Origin: Clostridium neonatale
Lineage (GTDB): Bacteria > Bacillota > Clostridia > Clostridiales > Clostridiaceae
Direction of reading: 5' to 3'
Assembly: GCF_001458595.1 (NCBI RefSeq)
Contig: NZ_LN890328.1
Span: forward strand, 3,117,492-3,153,488
Length of the DNA: 35,997 nt
Shown here: positions 8,178 through 15,982 of the stretch, piece by piece
How the letters are laid out: each line of letters opens with the position of its first letter
Numbering within the stretch: position 1 is the stretch's first letter
Made by a program: the position numbers and the translations under genes
Notes under the pieces: generated by a model
What the model saw: only the letters and a program-made list of their open reading frames with translations
What the model was told of the DNA's origin: nothing
The model's database searches: none

Positions 8178-9437
8178 TTATATTTTTTCTTTAATTTTTT
8201 CTATTGCAAAATTTAATTGCTCATCTTTGCTTTTGTCATAGTCTGCTTTATTAATATCTTCAGTAATTTCGACTTCAAAGTCTGGGGTTATGCCCTTTTT
8301 ATGAATATTTTCACCATTTGGAGTATAATATTTAGAAACTGTAACTTTTAGCCCACCAATTCCATTTTTAAATTTGAAAGGCTGCTGAACTATTCCTTTT
8401 CCAAAGGTTGTTTTTCCAACTATAGTTGCAGCCTTATAATCTCTTAAAGCTCCTGTAACCACTTCTGAGGCACTAGCACTTCCATTGTCAACCAAAACAA
8501 CTAACGGCATTCCTTGTGCAATTCCTCCTACCGATAATGATTCGTTTTTATTTTCATATTTGTCTATTGTATATGTTATGACATTATCTTTAGGTATAAA
8601 TTGGGATGCAACTCCAATAGCTTCTGATAGAAGTCCTCCTGGATTATTTCTTAAATCAAGTATTAATCCTTTCATCCCTTTATCTTCTAATTCTTTAATT
8701 TTATCTTTAAAATCACTAGCTGTATTTTCATTCATAAAAGTATCAATTTTTATATACCCAATATTAGAATTAACCATTTCACCTTCTAAGGATTTAATTT
8801 TTATCTCTTCTTTTTTCACTTTAACATCAAAAGAATTTTCATCTTTTCTTTTGATAGTCAATTTTACTTGATCTCTTTCTGGTGAAGTTATATATGATAC
8901 AGCTTCATTTAGCTGTTCTCCTGAATATACAGTACCATCAATCTTCTCAATTATATCCCCAGAAAGCAATCCTGCCTTATCTGATGGAGAATCTTTGATT
9001 GGAGCTATTATAACTATTTTATTTTCAATTGCTCCAACTTGAACACCTATTCCATCAAGGGAACCTTGGCTTTCTTTCATTAATTTATCAAACTCTTCTG
9101 AATTTAAGAATACTGTATATGGATCTCCTAATGCATTCGTCATTCCTTTTATTGCACCTTCTAGCAATGCATCGTCATTTATCTCTCCATCATACTTTTT
9201 TAGTAAAGTATCCCTAACCATAAATAGTGATTCATATTTTTTCGTATCACTCATAAGCTCTGAAGAATTCTCAACTTTATTTGAAACACTGGTAAAATAT
9301 CTACCTCTACTTGCTAAATAATTTCCCAGTAATAATGATGAACAATTAGTAATAATCAAAATAGCTACAATTATTAGTATTAGTTTACTTTTTGATTTTT
9401 TACTATTATTAATTTTATCGTTATTACCTTCACTCAC
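8178..9437 (-). CDS. S41 family C-terminal processing protease with PDZ domain (CtpA/CtpB-like)
   Basis: Membrane-anchored serine protease of 419 residues. The basic N-terminus (NNSKKSKSK) is followed by one hydrophobic span (LILIIVAILIITNCSSLLLG) that should place the rest outside the cell. A PDZ domain (about 115-195, GIGVQVGAIENKIVIIAPIK) precedes the S41 catalytic core: GSASASEVVTGAL carries the nucleophilic Ser and GKTTFGKGIVQ the general-base Lys. In Bacillus, CtpB trims SpoIVFA in the sporulation signal cascade; this gene holds the same place after ftsX. The start is a GTG at 9437 with AAGGAAG about 9 nt upstream; I see no better ATG. A perfect hairpin in the 121-bp gap after ftsX may adjust its expression. 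Confidence 0.93.
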   Translation of the reverse strand: MSEGNNDKINNSKKSKSKLILIIVAILIITNCSSLLLGNYLASRGRYFTSVSNKVENSSELMSDTKKYESLFMVRDTLLKKYDGEINDDALLEGAIKGMTNALGDPYTVFLNSEEFDKLMKESQGSLDGIGVQVGAIENKIVIIAPIKDSPSDKAGLLSGDIIEKIDGTVYSGEQLNEAVSYITSPERDQVKLTIKRKDENSFDVKVKKEEIKIKSLEGEMVNSNIGYIKIDTFMNENTASDFKDKIKELEDKGMKGLILDLRNNPGGLLSEAIGVASQFIPKDNVITYTIDKYENKNESLSVGGIAQGMPLVVLVDNGSASASEVVTGALRDYKAATIVGKTTFGKGIVQQPFKFKNGIGGLKVTVSKYYTPNGENIHKKGITPDFEVEITEDINKADYDKSKDEQLNFAIEKIKEKI

Positions 9438-9483
9438 ACTTAAAGACTTCCTTTCTTCAATAACCTACGCTGATACCTATTAT

Positions 9484-9523
9484 ATTATTGATATTTAAAC
9501 TTAAATATCTAAATATCAATAAT
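9484..9523 (-). other. Perfect stem-loop between ftsX and ctp
   Basis: ATTATTGATATTTA (9484-9497) pairs exactly with TAAATATCAATAAT (9510-9523), with a 12-nt loop. No T-tract follows on the minus strand, so it is more likely an mRNA-processing or stability element than a strong terminator. Confidence 0.5.
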
Positions 9524-9558
9524 TAATATAATATTAATATTTTCAAAACCAACTAATA

Positions 9559-10449
9559 TTATACCACTAAGAATTTTCTTAATGAAAGTCCACTAGCAAT
9601 TCCTCCAATTAATAATCCACCAATTGTGAACTGCCATATTATTGTTGTAAGTACGTATGATGCAGGCACTAAACTTACAAAAGCTAATTCTTTTGCTAAT
9701 AATGAGAAGACTCCATTATACGCAAAGAATAATGCAATACATGATAACAATGCTCCCGAAAGGCCTATTACCATACCTTCAATTATAAACGGCCATCTAA
9801 TAAACCAATCAGTAGCCCCTACAAATTTCATTATTCCAACTTCTCTTCTTCTTGAATAAACTGTTAACTTAGTTGTATTCATAATTAAGAACACTGAAAC
9901 TCCTATTAATATAATAAATAAGCCTAATCCAACTGCTCTTATTCCTTTAACAACACTAATAATTTTATCAACAACCTCTTGTTGATTGTTAATTTGATCT
10001 ACACCTTCCATATCTTTAACTGCATTAGTAACATTTTCAGAATATTCAGGCCCCTTCAATTTAACTGTGAATGAACCAGTAAAAGGATTGTGCTTTAATG
10101 AATATCCTTGCATTAATCCATCATTTTCTCCCATACTTTCATTCATTTCTTTAAATTCATCTTCTTTTGATTTGTATATTACTTGATCTACACCTTCAAT
10201 TTCTTTTAATCTAATTTCTATTTCTCTTTGATCAATAAGTTTAATATCCTCTTTAAGAACAATCTTAAGATCAATCTTATTTTGTACACTGTCTATACCT
10301 TTATTTATATTATTAGCTAATAATACAAATATACCCAAAACGAAAAATGTTATAAGCACAGTAATTACTGAAGCGATACTGATAGTTTTGTTTCTCTTTA
10401 AACTTTTAAAAGCATCTTTAATATAATATGTAATAGTATTAATTTTCAT
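9559..10449 (-). CDS. ftsX: Cell-division ABC transporter-like permease FtsX
   Basis: Membrane partner of FtsE; FtsEX does not transport but transmits ATPase cycles across the membrane to activate peptidoglycan hydrolases. 296 residues: the cytoplasmic start MKINTITYYIKDAFKSL, a first membrane span (SIASVITVLITFFVLGIFVLLAN), a large extracellular domain (about 50-165) that binds the hydrolase in relatives, then three C-terminal spans with the FtsX-type loop (VYSRRREVGIMKFVGATDWFI). I chose ATG at 10449 (AGAGG 11 nt upstream) over an in-frame start 16 codons earlier, because the extra residues are charged and lie inside ftsE. It overlaps the end of ftsE by 11 nt, implying translational coupling. 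Confidence 0.95.
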   Translation of the reverse strand: MKINTITYYIKDAFKSLKRNKTISIASVITVLITFFVLGIFVLLANNINKGIDSVQNKIDLKIVLKEDIKLIDQREIEIRLKEIEGVDQVIYKSKEDEFKEMNESMGENDGLMQGYSLKHNPFTGSFTVKLKGPEYSENVTNAVKDMEGVDQINNQQEVVDKIISVVKGIRAVGLGLFIILIGVSVFLIMNTTKLTVYSRRREVGIMKFVGATDWFIRWPFIIEGMVIGLSGALLSCIALFFAYNGVFSLLAKELAFVSLVPASYVLTTIIWQFTIGGLLIGGIASGLSLRKFLVV

Positions 10450-11125
10450 CTTCGTACTTACCTCTCTTCTCGTCTCTAACGATTTCTCCTTTTTCAATAG
10501 CTATAACTCTCTTCTTCATGTAGTCAACAATTTCTTTCGCATGGGTAGCCATTAAAATTGTAGTTCCAGATTTATTTATATCGTCAAGAAGCTCCATTAT
10601 TTCCATTGCTGTATCTGGATCTAAATTACCAGTTGGTTCATCGGCAATTAAAACTGACGGATTATTTACCAATGCTCTAGCCAATGAAACCCTTTGTTGT
10701 TCTCCACCAGACAGCTCATTTGGGAACATTTTATACTTATGTGATAACCCTACTAAGGATAACACCATTGGAACTCTTCTTCTTATTTCTTTTGGTGATG
10801 CTTCTACAACTCTCATTGCAAATGCAACATTTTCATATACATTAAGTGTTGGTATTAGCCTAAAGTCTTGAAATACCATACCAATTTTTCTTCTATAGTA
10901 AGGTGCTTGCTTTCTTGTTATCTTTGTTAAGTCCTTGTCATTAACAATAACCTTTCCATTTGTTGGTTCAATTTCTTTTAAAATCATTTTTATAAATGTT
11001 GATTTTCCTGATCCACTTGGTCCTACTAAGAATACGAATTCTCCTGCTTCTATTTCAACATTAATATCAGATAAAGCTTTTACATTATTATCATAAATTT
11101 TAGATATTCCTCTAAATTCAATCAT
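10439..11125 (-). CDS. ftsE: Cell-division ATPase FtsE
   Basis: ABC ATPase that pairs with FtsX at the membrane. 228 residues, the usual size. It has Walker A GPSGSGKST (about residue 36), the Q-loop VFQDFRL, signature ELSGGEQQRVSLARAL, Walker B VLIADEPTGNLD and the switch His in MATHAKEIV. The FtsE-typical start MIEFRGISKIYDNNVKAL is intact. AAAGGAGTG lies 8 nt before the ATG. First gene of the run ftsE-ftsX-ctp-PDZ protein; the roughly 265 bp upstream should hold the promoter, where a TATAAT is visible but no convincing -35. Confidence 0.96.
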   Translation of the reverse strand: MIEFRGISKIYDNNVKALSDINVEIEAGEFVFLVGPSGSGKSTFIKMILKEIEPTNGKVIVNDKDLTKITRKQAPYYRRKIGMVFQDFRLIPTLNVYENVAFAMRVVEASPKEIRRRVPMVLSLVGLSHKYKMFPNELSGGEQQRVSLARALVNNPSVLIADEPTGNLDPDTAMEIMELLDDINKSGTTILMATHAKEIVDYMKKRVIAIEKGEIVRDEKRGKYEDEN

Positions 11126-11323
11126 GATTAGACACTCCTTTATTTATGTAGGATTTCTACAATTTCTAAACTAAAGTATTCTACCTTTTAATACATAATT
11201 CACAAAGTTTTTTGTATATATTACATTTTGAATGCAAATCTACAACAATCATTATATCATAATAAGTATTTTTAATGTTATACAAATTTATTAAATATTA
11301 TATGAACTTTTACTAAATACGAT

Positions 11324-11372
11324 AAAAAAAATAATACCCCTTTATGATCTAACATATATCATGGGTATTATT
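11324..11372 (-). terminator. Rho-independent terminator after the yitT-family gene
   Basis: AATAATACCC (11330-11339) pairs with GGGTATTATT (11363-11372), with further ATGAT/ATCAT pairing inside, and a run of seven T residues follows on the minus strand. Confidence 0.85.
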
Positions 11373-11390
11373 TATATTTCTTATATAAAA

Positions 11391-12245
11391 TTATTCTTGT
11401 TCTATATTCCCAAATCCTTCACCAAGTACTTCATGAACTTCACCAACTGTAATAAAAGCTCCTGGATCTGTATCTATTATAAACTTCTTTAATTTTATAA
11501 ACTCATTTCTATTTAATACAGCATAAATAACACTCATATCTTCCTTTGTATAGGCTCCTGTACTTTTCAAAAATGTGCAGCCCCTATCTAACTGAGTCAT
11601 TATATATTCACTAATTTCTGTATTTTTCTTACTTATTATAAATATGCTTTTGCAAGCATTAAATCCTTCTATAAATCTGTCAATCAACATTCCTAGAAGT
11701 ATCACACTTAACATTGCATATAAACCAGCATCTATTCCAAAAACTAAAATACTAGCGAATGTTATTACAAAATCTACAACTAATAATGACTTTCCAATGT
11801 CTAAGTGAAAAAACTTATTTAGAATCTTAGCTAAAATATCGGTTCCACCAGTTGATGCATTTTCATTAAATACAATTGCCATTCCAATAGCTGAAATAAT
11901 TGTTCCAAAAACTGTTGCCATTAATAAATCACTTGTTATAGCAATAGGATTAAAAAATTTTTCTATAATCCAAATTATTACCGATAACCCTAAACTGGCA
12001 TATATGGTTTTTCCTCCAAAATTTCCACCAATAAATGCAAAAGCAACTAAAAATAAAGTTGAATTAACTACCAATGTAATTAATCCTATAGACAATTTTG
12101 GAAAAATTGCATTGATAACTATAGCAGCTCCTGTTACTCCTCCTGCTGCTAAATTATTTGGTGAGAAAAAATATTCTACTCCAATAGCTACCAATATTAT
12201 TCCTATAGTTATTAGCGTATACTCCTTTAATATTAAATTTTTCAT
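11391..12245 (-). CDS. YitT family membrane protein (DUF161/DUF2179)
   Basis: A 284-residue protein with five or six predicted membrane spans in the first ~200 residues and a soluble DUF2179 domain at the end (about 205-280: SEYIMTQLDRGCTFLKSTGAYTKEDMSVIYAVLNRNE). The signature FFSPNNLAAGGVTGAAIVI near residue 30 is characteristic of the YitT/YqfU group. Members are common in Firmicutes, usually in several copies; their substrate or function is not established. Start ATG at 12245 has AGGGGG upstream. It stands alone between its own terminator and that of the transketolase genes. Confidence 0.9.
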   Translation of the reverse strand: MKNLILKEYTLITIGIILVAIGVEYFFSPNNLAAGGVTGAAIVINAIFPKLSIGLITLVVNSTLFLVAFAFIGGNFGGKTIYASLGLSVIIWIIEKFFNPIAITSDLLMATVFGTIISAIGMAIVFNENASTGGTDILAKILNKFFHLDIGKSLLVVDFVITFASILVFGIDAGLYAMLSVILLGMLIDRFIEGFNACKSIFIISKKNTEISEYIMTQLDRGCTFLKSTGAYTKEDMSVIYAVLNRNEFIKLKKFIIDTDPGAFITVGEVHEVLGEGFGNIEQE

Positions 12246-12344
12246 TTTTCTACCCCCTAGTTTATAAGATATTATTTATTTTTTCTCAATTAATCTATTA
12301 TTATGCTAATTACAGATACATTTAAATAAATTTTTCTATAAAAT

Positions 12345-12393
12345 AAAAATACAAAACACGCAAGCTATTTCTACTTACGTGTTTTGTATTTTT
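12345..12393 (-). terminator. Terminator after the transketolase genes
   Basis: A 16-bp perfect stem (AAAAATACAAAACACG with CGTGTTTTGTATTTTT) encloses a 17-nt loop 24 bp beyond the stop codon. The A/T-rich stem base supplies the U-rich tail, and it could work in both directions. Confidence 0.85.
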
Positions 12394-12416
12394 ATTTATT
12401 TGATTTTCATTCTAAT

Positions 12417-13361
12417 CTATTTTTTTAAAGAAATAGCCTTTTTACTATGCTCAACTATTGCTTGAGTTGTCAAACCATACTTTTCTAATAGTTCACCTGG
12501 TTTCCCACTTTCACCAAAAGTATCTTTTATGCCTACCTTTAAAACTGGTACTGGAACTTCTTCAGTAATAACTTCCGATACTGCTGATCCTAAGCCTCCA
12601 ATTACGCTATGCTCTTCAGCTGTAACTATTGCACCTGTTTCCTTAGCTGCTTTAACTAACAATTCTTTATCTATAGGTTTTATAGTATGTATATTTATTA
12701 CTCTAGCACTTATTCCTTCTTTAGACAAGTCATTTTTAGCCTGTAAAGCTAAATCTACCATCATTCCAGTAGCTACTATTGTAACATCGTTACCATCTTC
12801 TAACGTTACACCTTTTCCGATTTCAAATTTATAGTTTTTTTCATCGTTTATTGTATTAACAGCTAATCTTCCTAATCTTACATAGCAAGGTCCTTTATAA
12901 TCAGCTATTGCTAAAATTGCTGCTTCTGTTTCAACAGCATCAGCTGGATTTATAACTGTCATATTAGGTATACTTCTCATTAATGAAATATCTTCAACAG
13001 ATTGATGTGTAGCACCGTCTTCTCCTACAGTCAATCCTGCATGCGTAGCACAAACTTTTACATTTAAATTAGGGTAACATATTGAATTTCTTATTTGTTC
13101 AAATGCTCTTCCAGCTGCAAACATTGCAAATGTACTAACATATGGTACTTTTCCACAAGTTGAAAGCCCAGCAGCAACTCCCATCATATTTGCTTCAGCT
13201 ATTCCCATATTAATAAATCTTTCCGGTGCAACAGCTTTAAAATCAGCTGTTTTAGTAGATTTTGATAAATCCGCATCTAAAACAACAACATTTTCATTAA
13301 TATTTGAAAGCTTTACTAATGCTTTTCCATAAGCCTCTCTAGTTGCTATTTTATTTCCCAT
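12417..13361 (-). CDS. Transketolase, C-terminal subunit
   Basis: Second half of a split transketolase (314 residues), carrying the pyrimidine-binding and C-terminal domains. With the N-terminal subunit it transfers two-carbon ketol units between sugar phosphates in the non-oxidative pentose phosphate pathway. Visible motifs: the conserved Glu of the cofactor cycle in MGIAEANMMGVAAGL, the HAGLTVGEDGATHQSVEDI loop, and the C-terminal domain from about residue 190. Its ATG overlaps the N-subunit stop by one base (TAATG), so the halves are translationally coupled. Split transketolases are normal in clostridia; the pairing rules out a lone DXP synthase. Confidence 0.95.
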   Translation of the reverse strand: MGNKIATREAYGKALVKLSNINENVVVLDADLSKSTKTADFKAVAPERFINMGIAEANMMGVAAGLSTCGKVPYVSTFAMFAAGRAFEQIRNSICYPNLNVKVCATHAGLTVGEDGATHQSVEDISLMRSIPNMTVINPADAVETEAAILAIADYKGPCYVRLGRLAVNTINDEKNYKFEIGKGVTLEDGNDVTIVATGMMVDLALQAKNDLSKEGISARVINIHTIKPIDKELLVKAAKETGAIVTAEEHSVIGGLGSAVSEVITEEVPVPVLKVGIKDTFGESGKPGELLEKYGLTTQAIVEHSKKAISLKK

Positions 13362-14182
13362 TAGTTTTCCCCTCCAATTTCCTTTAATGCAATTTCACAT
13401 TGTTCCTTACTAGGAGCAGTACCATGCCATGATGCTTCATTTTCCATGAATGATACGCCTTTTCCTTTGATTGTTTTACAAACTATAGCTGTTGGTTTAT
13501 TCTTTGCATTCTTAGATTTTTCAATTGCATCTATTATTTCATCATAATTGTGTCCATCAATTACTATTACATTCCATCCAAATGCCTCAAACTTTTTATC
13601 TATTGGAGATGGATTCATTACATTTTCTGTATTACCGTCTATTTGAAGTCCATTAAAGTCAATAAATGCCGTTAAGTTATCTAACTTATAGTGTGCTGCT
13701 GACATTGAAGCTTCCCAAACTTGACCTTCTTCAAGCTCTCCATCACCTAAAATTGTGTATACCCTATAATCTTTTTTATCTAATTTTCCTGCCAGCGCCA
13801 TGCCTACTGCTGCTGATATTCCTTGACCTAATGAACCTGTAGACATATCAATTCCAGGTAAATCATTCATATTAGGATGTCCTTGAAGTCTAGTTCCTGT
13901 TTTCCTTAATGTTTTTAATTCCTCAACTGGAAAATATCCTTTTCTAGCTAGTGCACTATATAATGCCGGTGCAGCATGGCCTTTTGATAAAACAAATCTA
14001 TCTCTATTTGGATCCTTAGGATTCTCAGAACTTATATTCATTTCTCTAAAAAATAATACTGACATTATATCAGCTATAGATAATGATCCGCCCGGATGTC
14101 CTGATGCTGATTCTGTAAGCATTGATACGATATCTTTTCTAATTAGCTTTGATATTTCTTCAAGCTGAATTTTATTATTCAT
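13361..14182 (-). CDS. Transketolase, N-terminal subunit
   Basis: First half of the split transketolase (273 residues), binding the thiamine pyrophosphate diphosphate through Mg2+. The TPP motif is intact (GDGELEEGQVWEASMSAAHYKLDN), as are the substrate and cofactor histidines in SASGHPGGSLS and SKGHAAPALYSAL. GGGGG lies 7 nt before ATG 14182. The upstream intergenic stretch (14183-14377) is AT-rich; I could not pick out a convincing promoter there. Confidence 0.95.
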   Translation of the reverse strand: MNNKIQLEEISKLIRKDIVSMLTESASGHPGGSLSIADIMSVLFFREMNISSENPKDPNRDRFVLSKGHAAPALYSALARKGYFPVEELKTLRKTGTRLQGHPNMNDLPGIDMSTGSLGQGISAAVGMALAGKLDKKDYRVYTILGDGELEEGQVWEASMSAAHYKLDNLTAFIDFNGLQIDGNTENVMNPSPIDKKFEAFGWNVIVIDGHNYDEIIDAIEKSKNAKNKPTAIVCKTIKGKGVSFMENEASWHGTAPSKEQCEIALKEIGGEN

Positions 14183-14377
14183 TGCTTTACCCCCTGATAA
14201 TTATTGTAATTATTTTTATTATGCTACTTTTCAATATTTTTATTCTATCATATAAAATTAATTTTGTATACACTATTCGTTTATGTGATATACTAATTCT
14301 TCATTACAGACATTAAATATATCATATTAATCTATTTAATATACACTGATCACATATTCATTATATAGCTAAACATC

Positions 14378-14443
14378 AAAAGACTGATATATTCTCAGTT
14401 CTAAGTAATTTCACATACTATAACCATAATATACCAGTCTTTT
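14378..14443 (-). terminator. Terminator after mazF
   Basis: AAAAGACTGATATATT (14378-14393) pairs with AATATACCAGTCTTTT (14428-14443), with one G-U pair, a 34-nt loop and a T-run at the stem base. It begins 3 bp after the mazF stop codon. Confidence 0.75.
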
Positions 14444-14446
14444 ATA

Positions 14447-14827
14447 TTAACTATTCTTATCGCTTTTTTTTACATCATCAAGATCTAAACTAATTATAAG
14501 AGCCTTATTAACTTTTCTCATATCTCCCTCTGTCATATGTCCAATCTTTTCTTTTAGTCTCCGCTTGTCCAAAGTTCTTATTTGTTCCAATAGCACAACG
14601 GAATCTCTATTTAAACCATATTCTTCTGACGAAATTTCAACATGAGTAGGTAATTTAGCTTTATTAATTTGAGATGTTATAGCAGCTACAACAACTGTAG
14701 GGCTATATCTATTCCCAATATCATTTTGTATTATAATCACAGGACGTATACCACCCTGCTCTGATCCTATTACAGGACTTAAATCTGCATAAAAAATTTC
14801 TCCTCTTTTTACTACAATATTGGCCAT
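14447..14827 (-). CDS. MazF/EndoA family endoribonuclease toxin
   Basis: A 126-residue mRNA interferase of the PemK/MazF family, which cuts single-stranded RNA at short recognition sites. It aligns readily with Bacillus EndoA: VKRGEIFYADLSPVIGSEQGGIRPVIIIQND at the start, the catalytic Arg/Thr region (GGIRPV; VVVAAITSQ) and the LLEQIRTLDKRRL segment. ATG at 14827 is chosen because GGAGTG precedes it and the protein then starts MANIVVKRG as in the family; an earlier in-frame start lies inside the antitoxin gene. It follows the antitoxin stop by 8 nt with the ribosome site inside the antitoxin's last codons, so translation is probably coupled. Chromosomal MazEF in Firmicutes is a stress module near alr and acpS. 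Confidence 0.93.
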   Translation of the reverse strand: MANIVVKRGEIFYADLSPVIGSEQGGIRPVIIIQNDIGNRYSPTVVVAAITSQINKAKLPTHVEISSEEYGLNRDSVVLLEQIRTLDKRRLKEKIGHMTEGDMRKVNKALIISLDLDDVKKSDKNS

Positions 14828-14835
14828 ATAATTAA

Positions 14836-15054
14836 TCACACTCCGCAAATCCAAGCCTCATACTCATCAACATCATCTAACATGTATTCACATCCTGATT
14901 CAGAATACTCTAAGTTCAATTTAGCCATATATTCATAACCCTTTTTCATTTTTATTTCAAAATCATTTAATATGATTTCATCATTATATAATATTAAAGA
15001 ATTATTCATAACTCTACTATTTTTTTTAATTTTTTCATAACAGCTAGCTGACAT
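14836..15054 (-). CDS. MazE/EndoAI-like antitoxin, apparently lacking a normal RHH domain
   Basis: A 72-residue protein directly upstream of mazF, with GGAGG 7 nt before its ATG. The segment KMKKGYEYMAKLNLEYSES corresponds to the C-terminal toxin-neutralising region recalled from Bacillus EndoAI (RRGYMEMAKINLNIS), followed by an acidic tail. The first ~35 residues (MSASCYEKIKKNSRVMNNSL...) do not look like a ribbon-helix-helix DNA-binding domain; the usual strand-helix-helix pattern is missing or much shortened. It may neutralise MazF without binding DNA as other MazE proteins do. The clean start signal and close linkage argue that it is a real gene rather than a remnant. Confidence 0.75.
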   Translation of the reverse strand: MSASCYEKIKKNSRVMNNSLILYNDEIILNDFEIKMKKGYEYMAKLNLEYSESGCEYMLDDVDEYEAWICGV

Positions 15055-15092
15055 ATTTTCGCCTCCATAGTAGTAAAAATCTGTATACTACG

Positions 15093-15122
15093 ATTATATT
15101 GCAAATTATGTCATTTTGTCAA
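15093..15122 (-). promoter_or_regulatory. Strong sigma-A promoter of mazEF
   Basis: Consensus -35 TTGACA (15117-15122) and consensus -10 TATAAT (15093-15098) with an 18-bp spacer. The expected start is about 15086, giving a leader of roughly 30 nt. Confidence 0.85.
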
Positions 15123-15195
15123 AGTATTTATCCTTTGTTGTCTTATATTTTATGTATTTTGGCTATATAAATATTGATGAAGGCTATTTTATCTT

Positions 15196-15228
15196 GGGAA
15201 CATAAGTAAAATGTATACTTATGTCCCC
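15196..15228. other. GC-rich stem-loop between the gerS-like gene and mazE
   Basis: GGGAACATAAGTA pairs with TACTTATGTCCCC with one mismatch and a 7-nt loop. The minus-strand side, where the upstream gene would need a terminator, has no T-tract; the plus side has only TTTATAT. It could be a weak terminator of the gerS-like gene or an upstream boundary of the mazEF promoter. Confidence 0.4.
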
Positions 15229-15299
15229 CTTTATATAATTCATTATTTATCGTATATCATAAAATGTATTAATTTACTATGTAACAAGATATACTTGTA

Positions 15300-15914
15300 C
15301 TAAAATAAATTTTCATCTAAAGTTTTTTCATATTTAAAGTTTTTATATTTTATTACAACTCTTTCTTCATCGTTTTCATCTAATATTCTCAACATAACAG
15401 GAATTTTTTGTTTCTTATCAATATAAAATTCTCCTTTGCTTAAATGCTTATTATTGCTATTATATTCAATGTTGACCTTTAAATATTCACCATCTCCCCA
15501 TTCTTCTTTTAATTCAGAAATAGGGCTACTCATTTGATTTGACATAATATTTTCTATAAAAGCTAAAGGATAAATTATATCTAGATTTTTATCTAATGTA
15601 TACTCATCATCATTTTCTTCAACTTTAATTTCACTACCATTATATACTTTTATTCTTTTATAATAATCTTGAAATTCAATTCTAGATCCCTTATCAAACC
15701 TATAATACTGTGTTGTTTCTTCTGTAAACTCGTCTCTAATATTTTTAAATGTATAACTAACATCACAACTATACATTTTAATATTTTTCAATCCATTTAA
15801 TATATCTTCATTTGATGGAGTAATAATCTTTCTACCTAATATTATTCCACATATTATAATAATAGGAATCATTACTAACATAATACTTATAATAACTTTT
15901 TTATTTAACTTCAT
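15300..15914 (-). CDS. GerS/LolA-like secreted or membrane-anchored protein
   Basis: A 204-residue protein with an N-terminal hydrophobic segment (about residues 8-27) and an extracytoplasmic domain resembling the outer-membrane lipoprotein-sorting fold (YSCDVSYTFKN...YYRFDKGSRIEF...GEFYIDKKQKIPVMLRI). Clostridioides GerS, a lipoprotein needed for spore germination through cortex modification, sits in the same setting: near acpS, with alr and mazEF next to it. Here alr is absent. The only N-terminal cysteine is in IIIICGIIL; Ile at -1 is a poor lipobox, so it may be anchored by the membrane helix instead. GGAGGGAAT precedes the ATG. Function as a germination factor is inferred. Confidence 0.65.
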   Translation of the reverse strand: MKLNKKVIISIMLVMIPIIIICGIILGRKIITPSNEDILNGLKNIKMYSCDVSYTFKNIRDEFTEETTQYYRFDKGSRIEFQDYYKRIKVYNGSEIKVEENDDEYTLDKNLDIIYPLAFIENIMSNQMSSPISELKEEWGDGEYLKVNIEYNSNNKHLSKGEFYIDKKQKIPVMLRILDENDEERVVIKYKNFKYEKTLDENLF

Positions 15915-15982
15915 ATTCCCTCCAAGATTAATTATTACCTTAGTAATATTATGAAAAACTTTGGAGATTTATTCTACTTTTA

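Noticed and set aside
9484..9523. The ftsX-ctp hairpin as an intrinsic terminator
   Set aside because: There is no T-tract on the transcribed side, and the downstream genes belong with the upstream ones by synteny.
12417..14182. DXP synthase or a frameshifted transketolase
   Set aside because: The two frames meet at a clean TAATG overlap, each has its own start signal, and split transketolase is the normal clostridial form.
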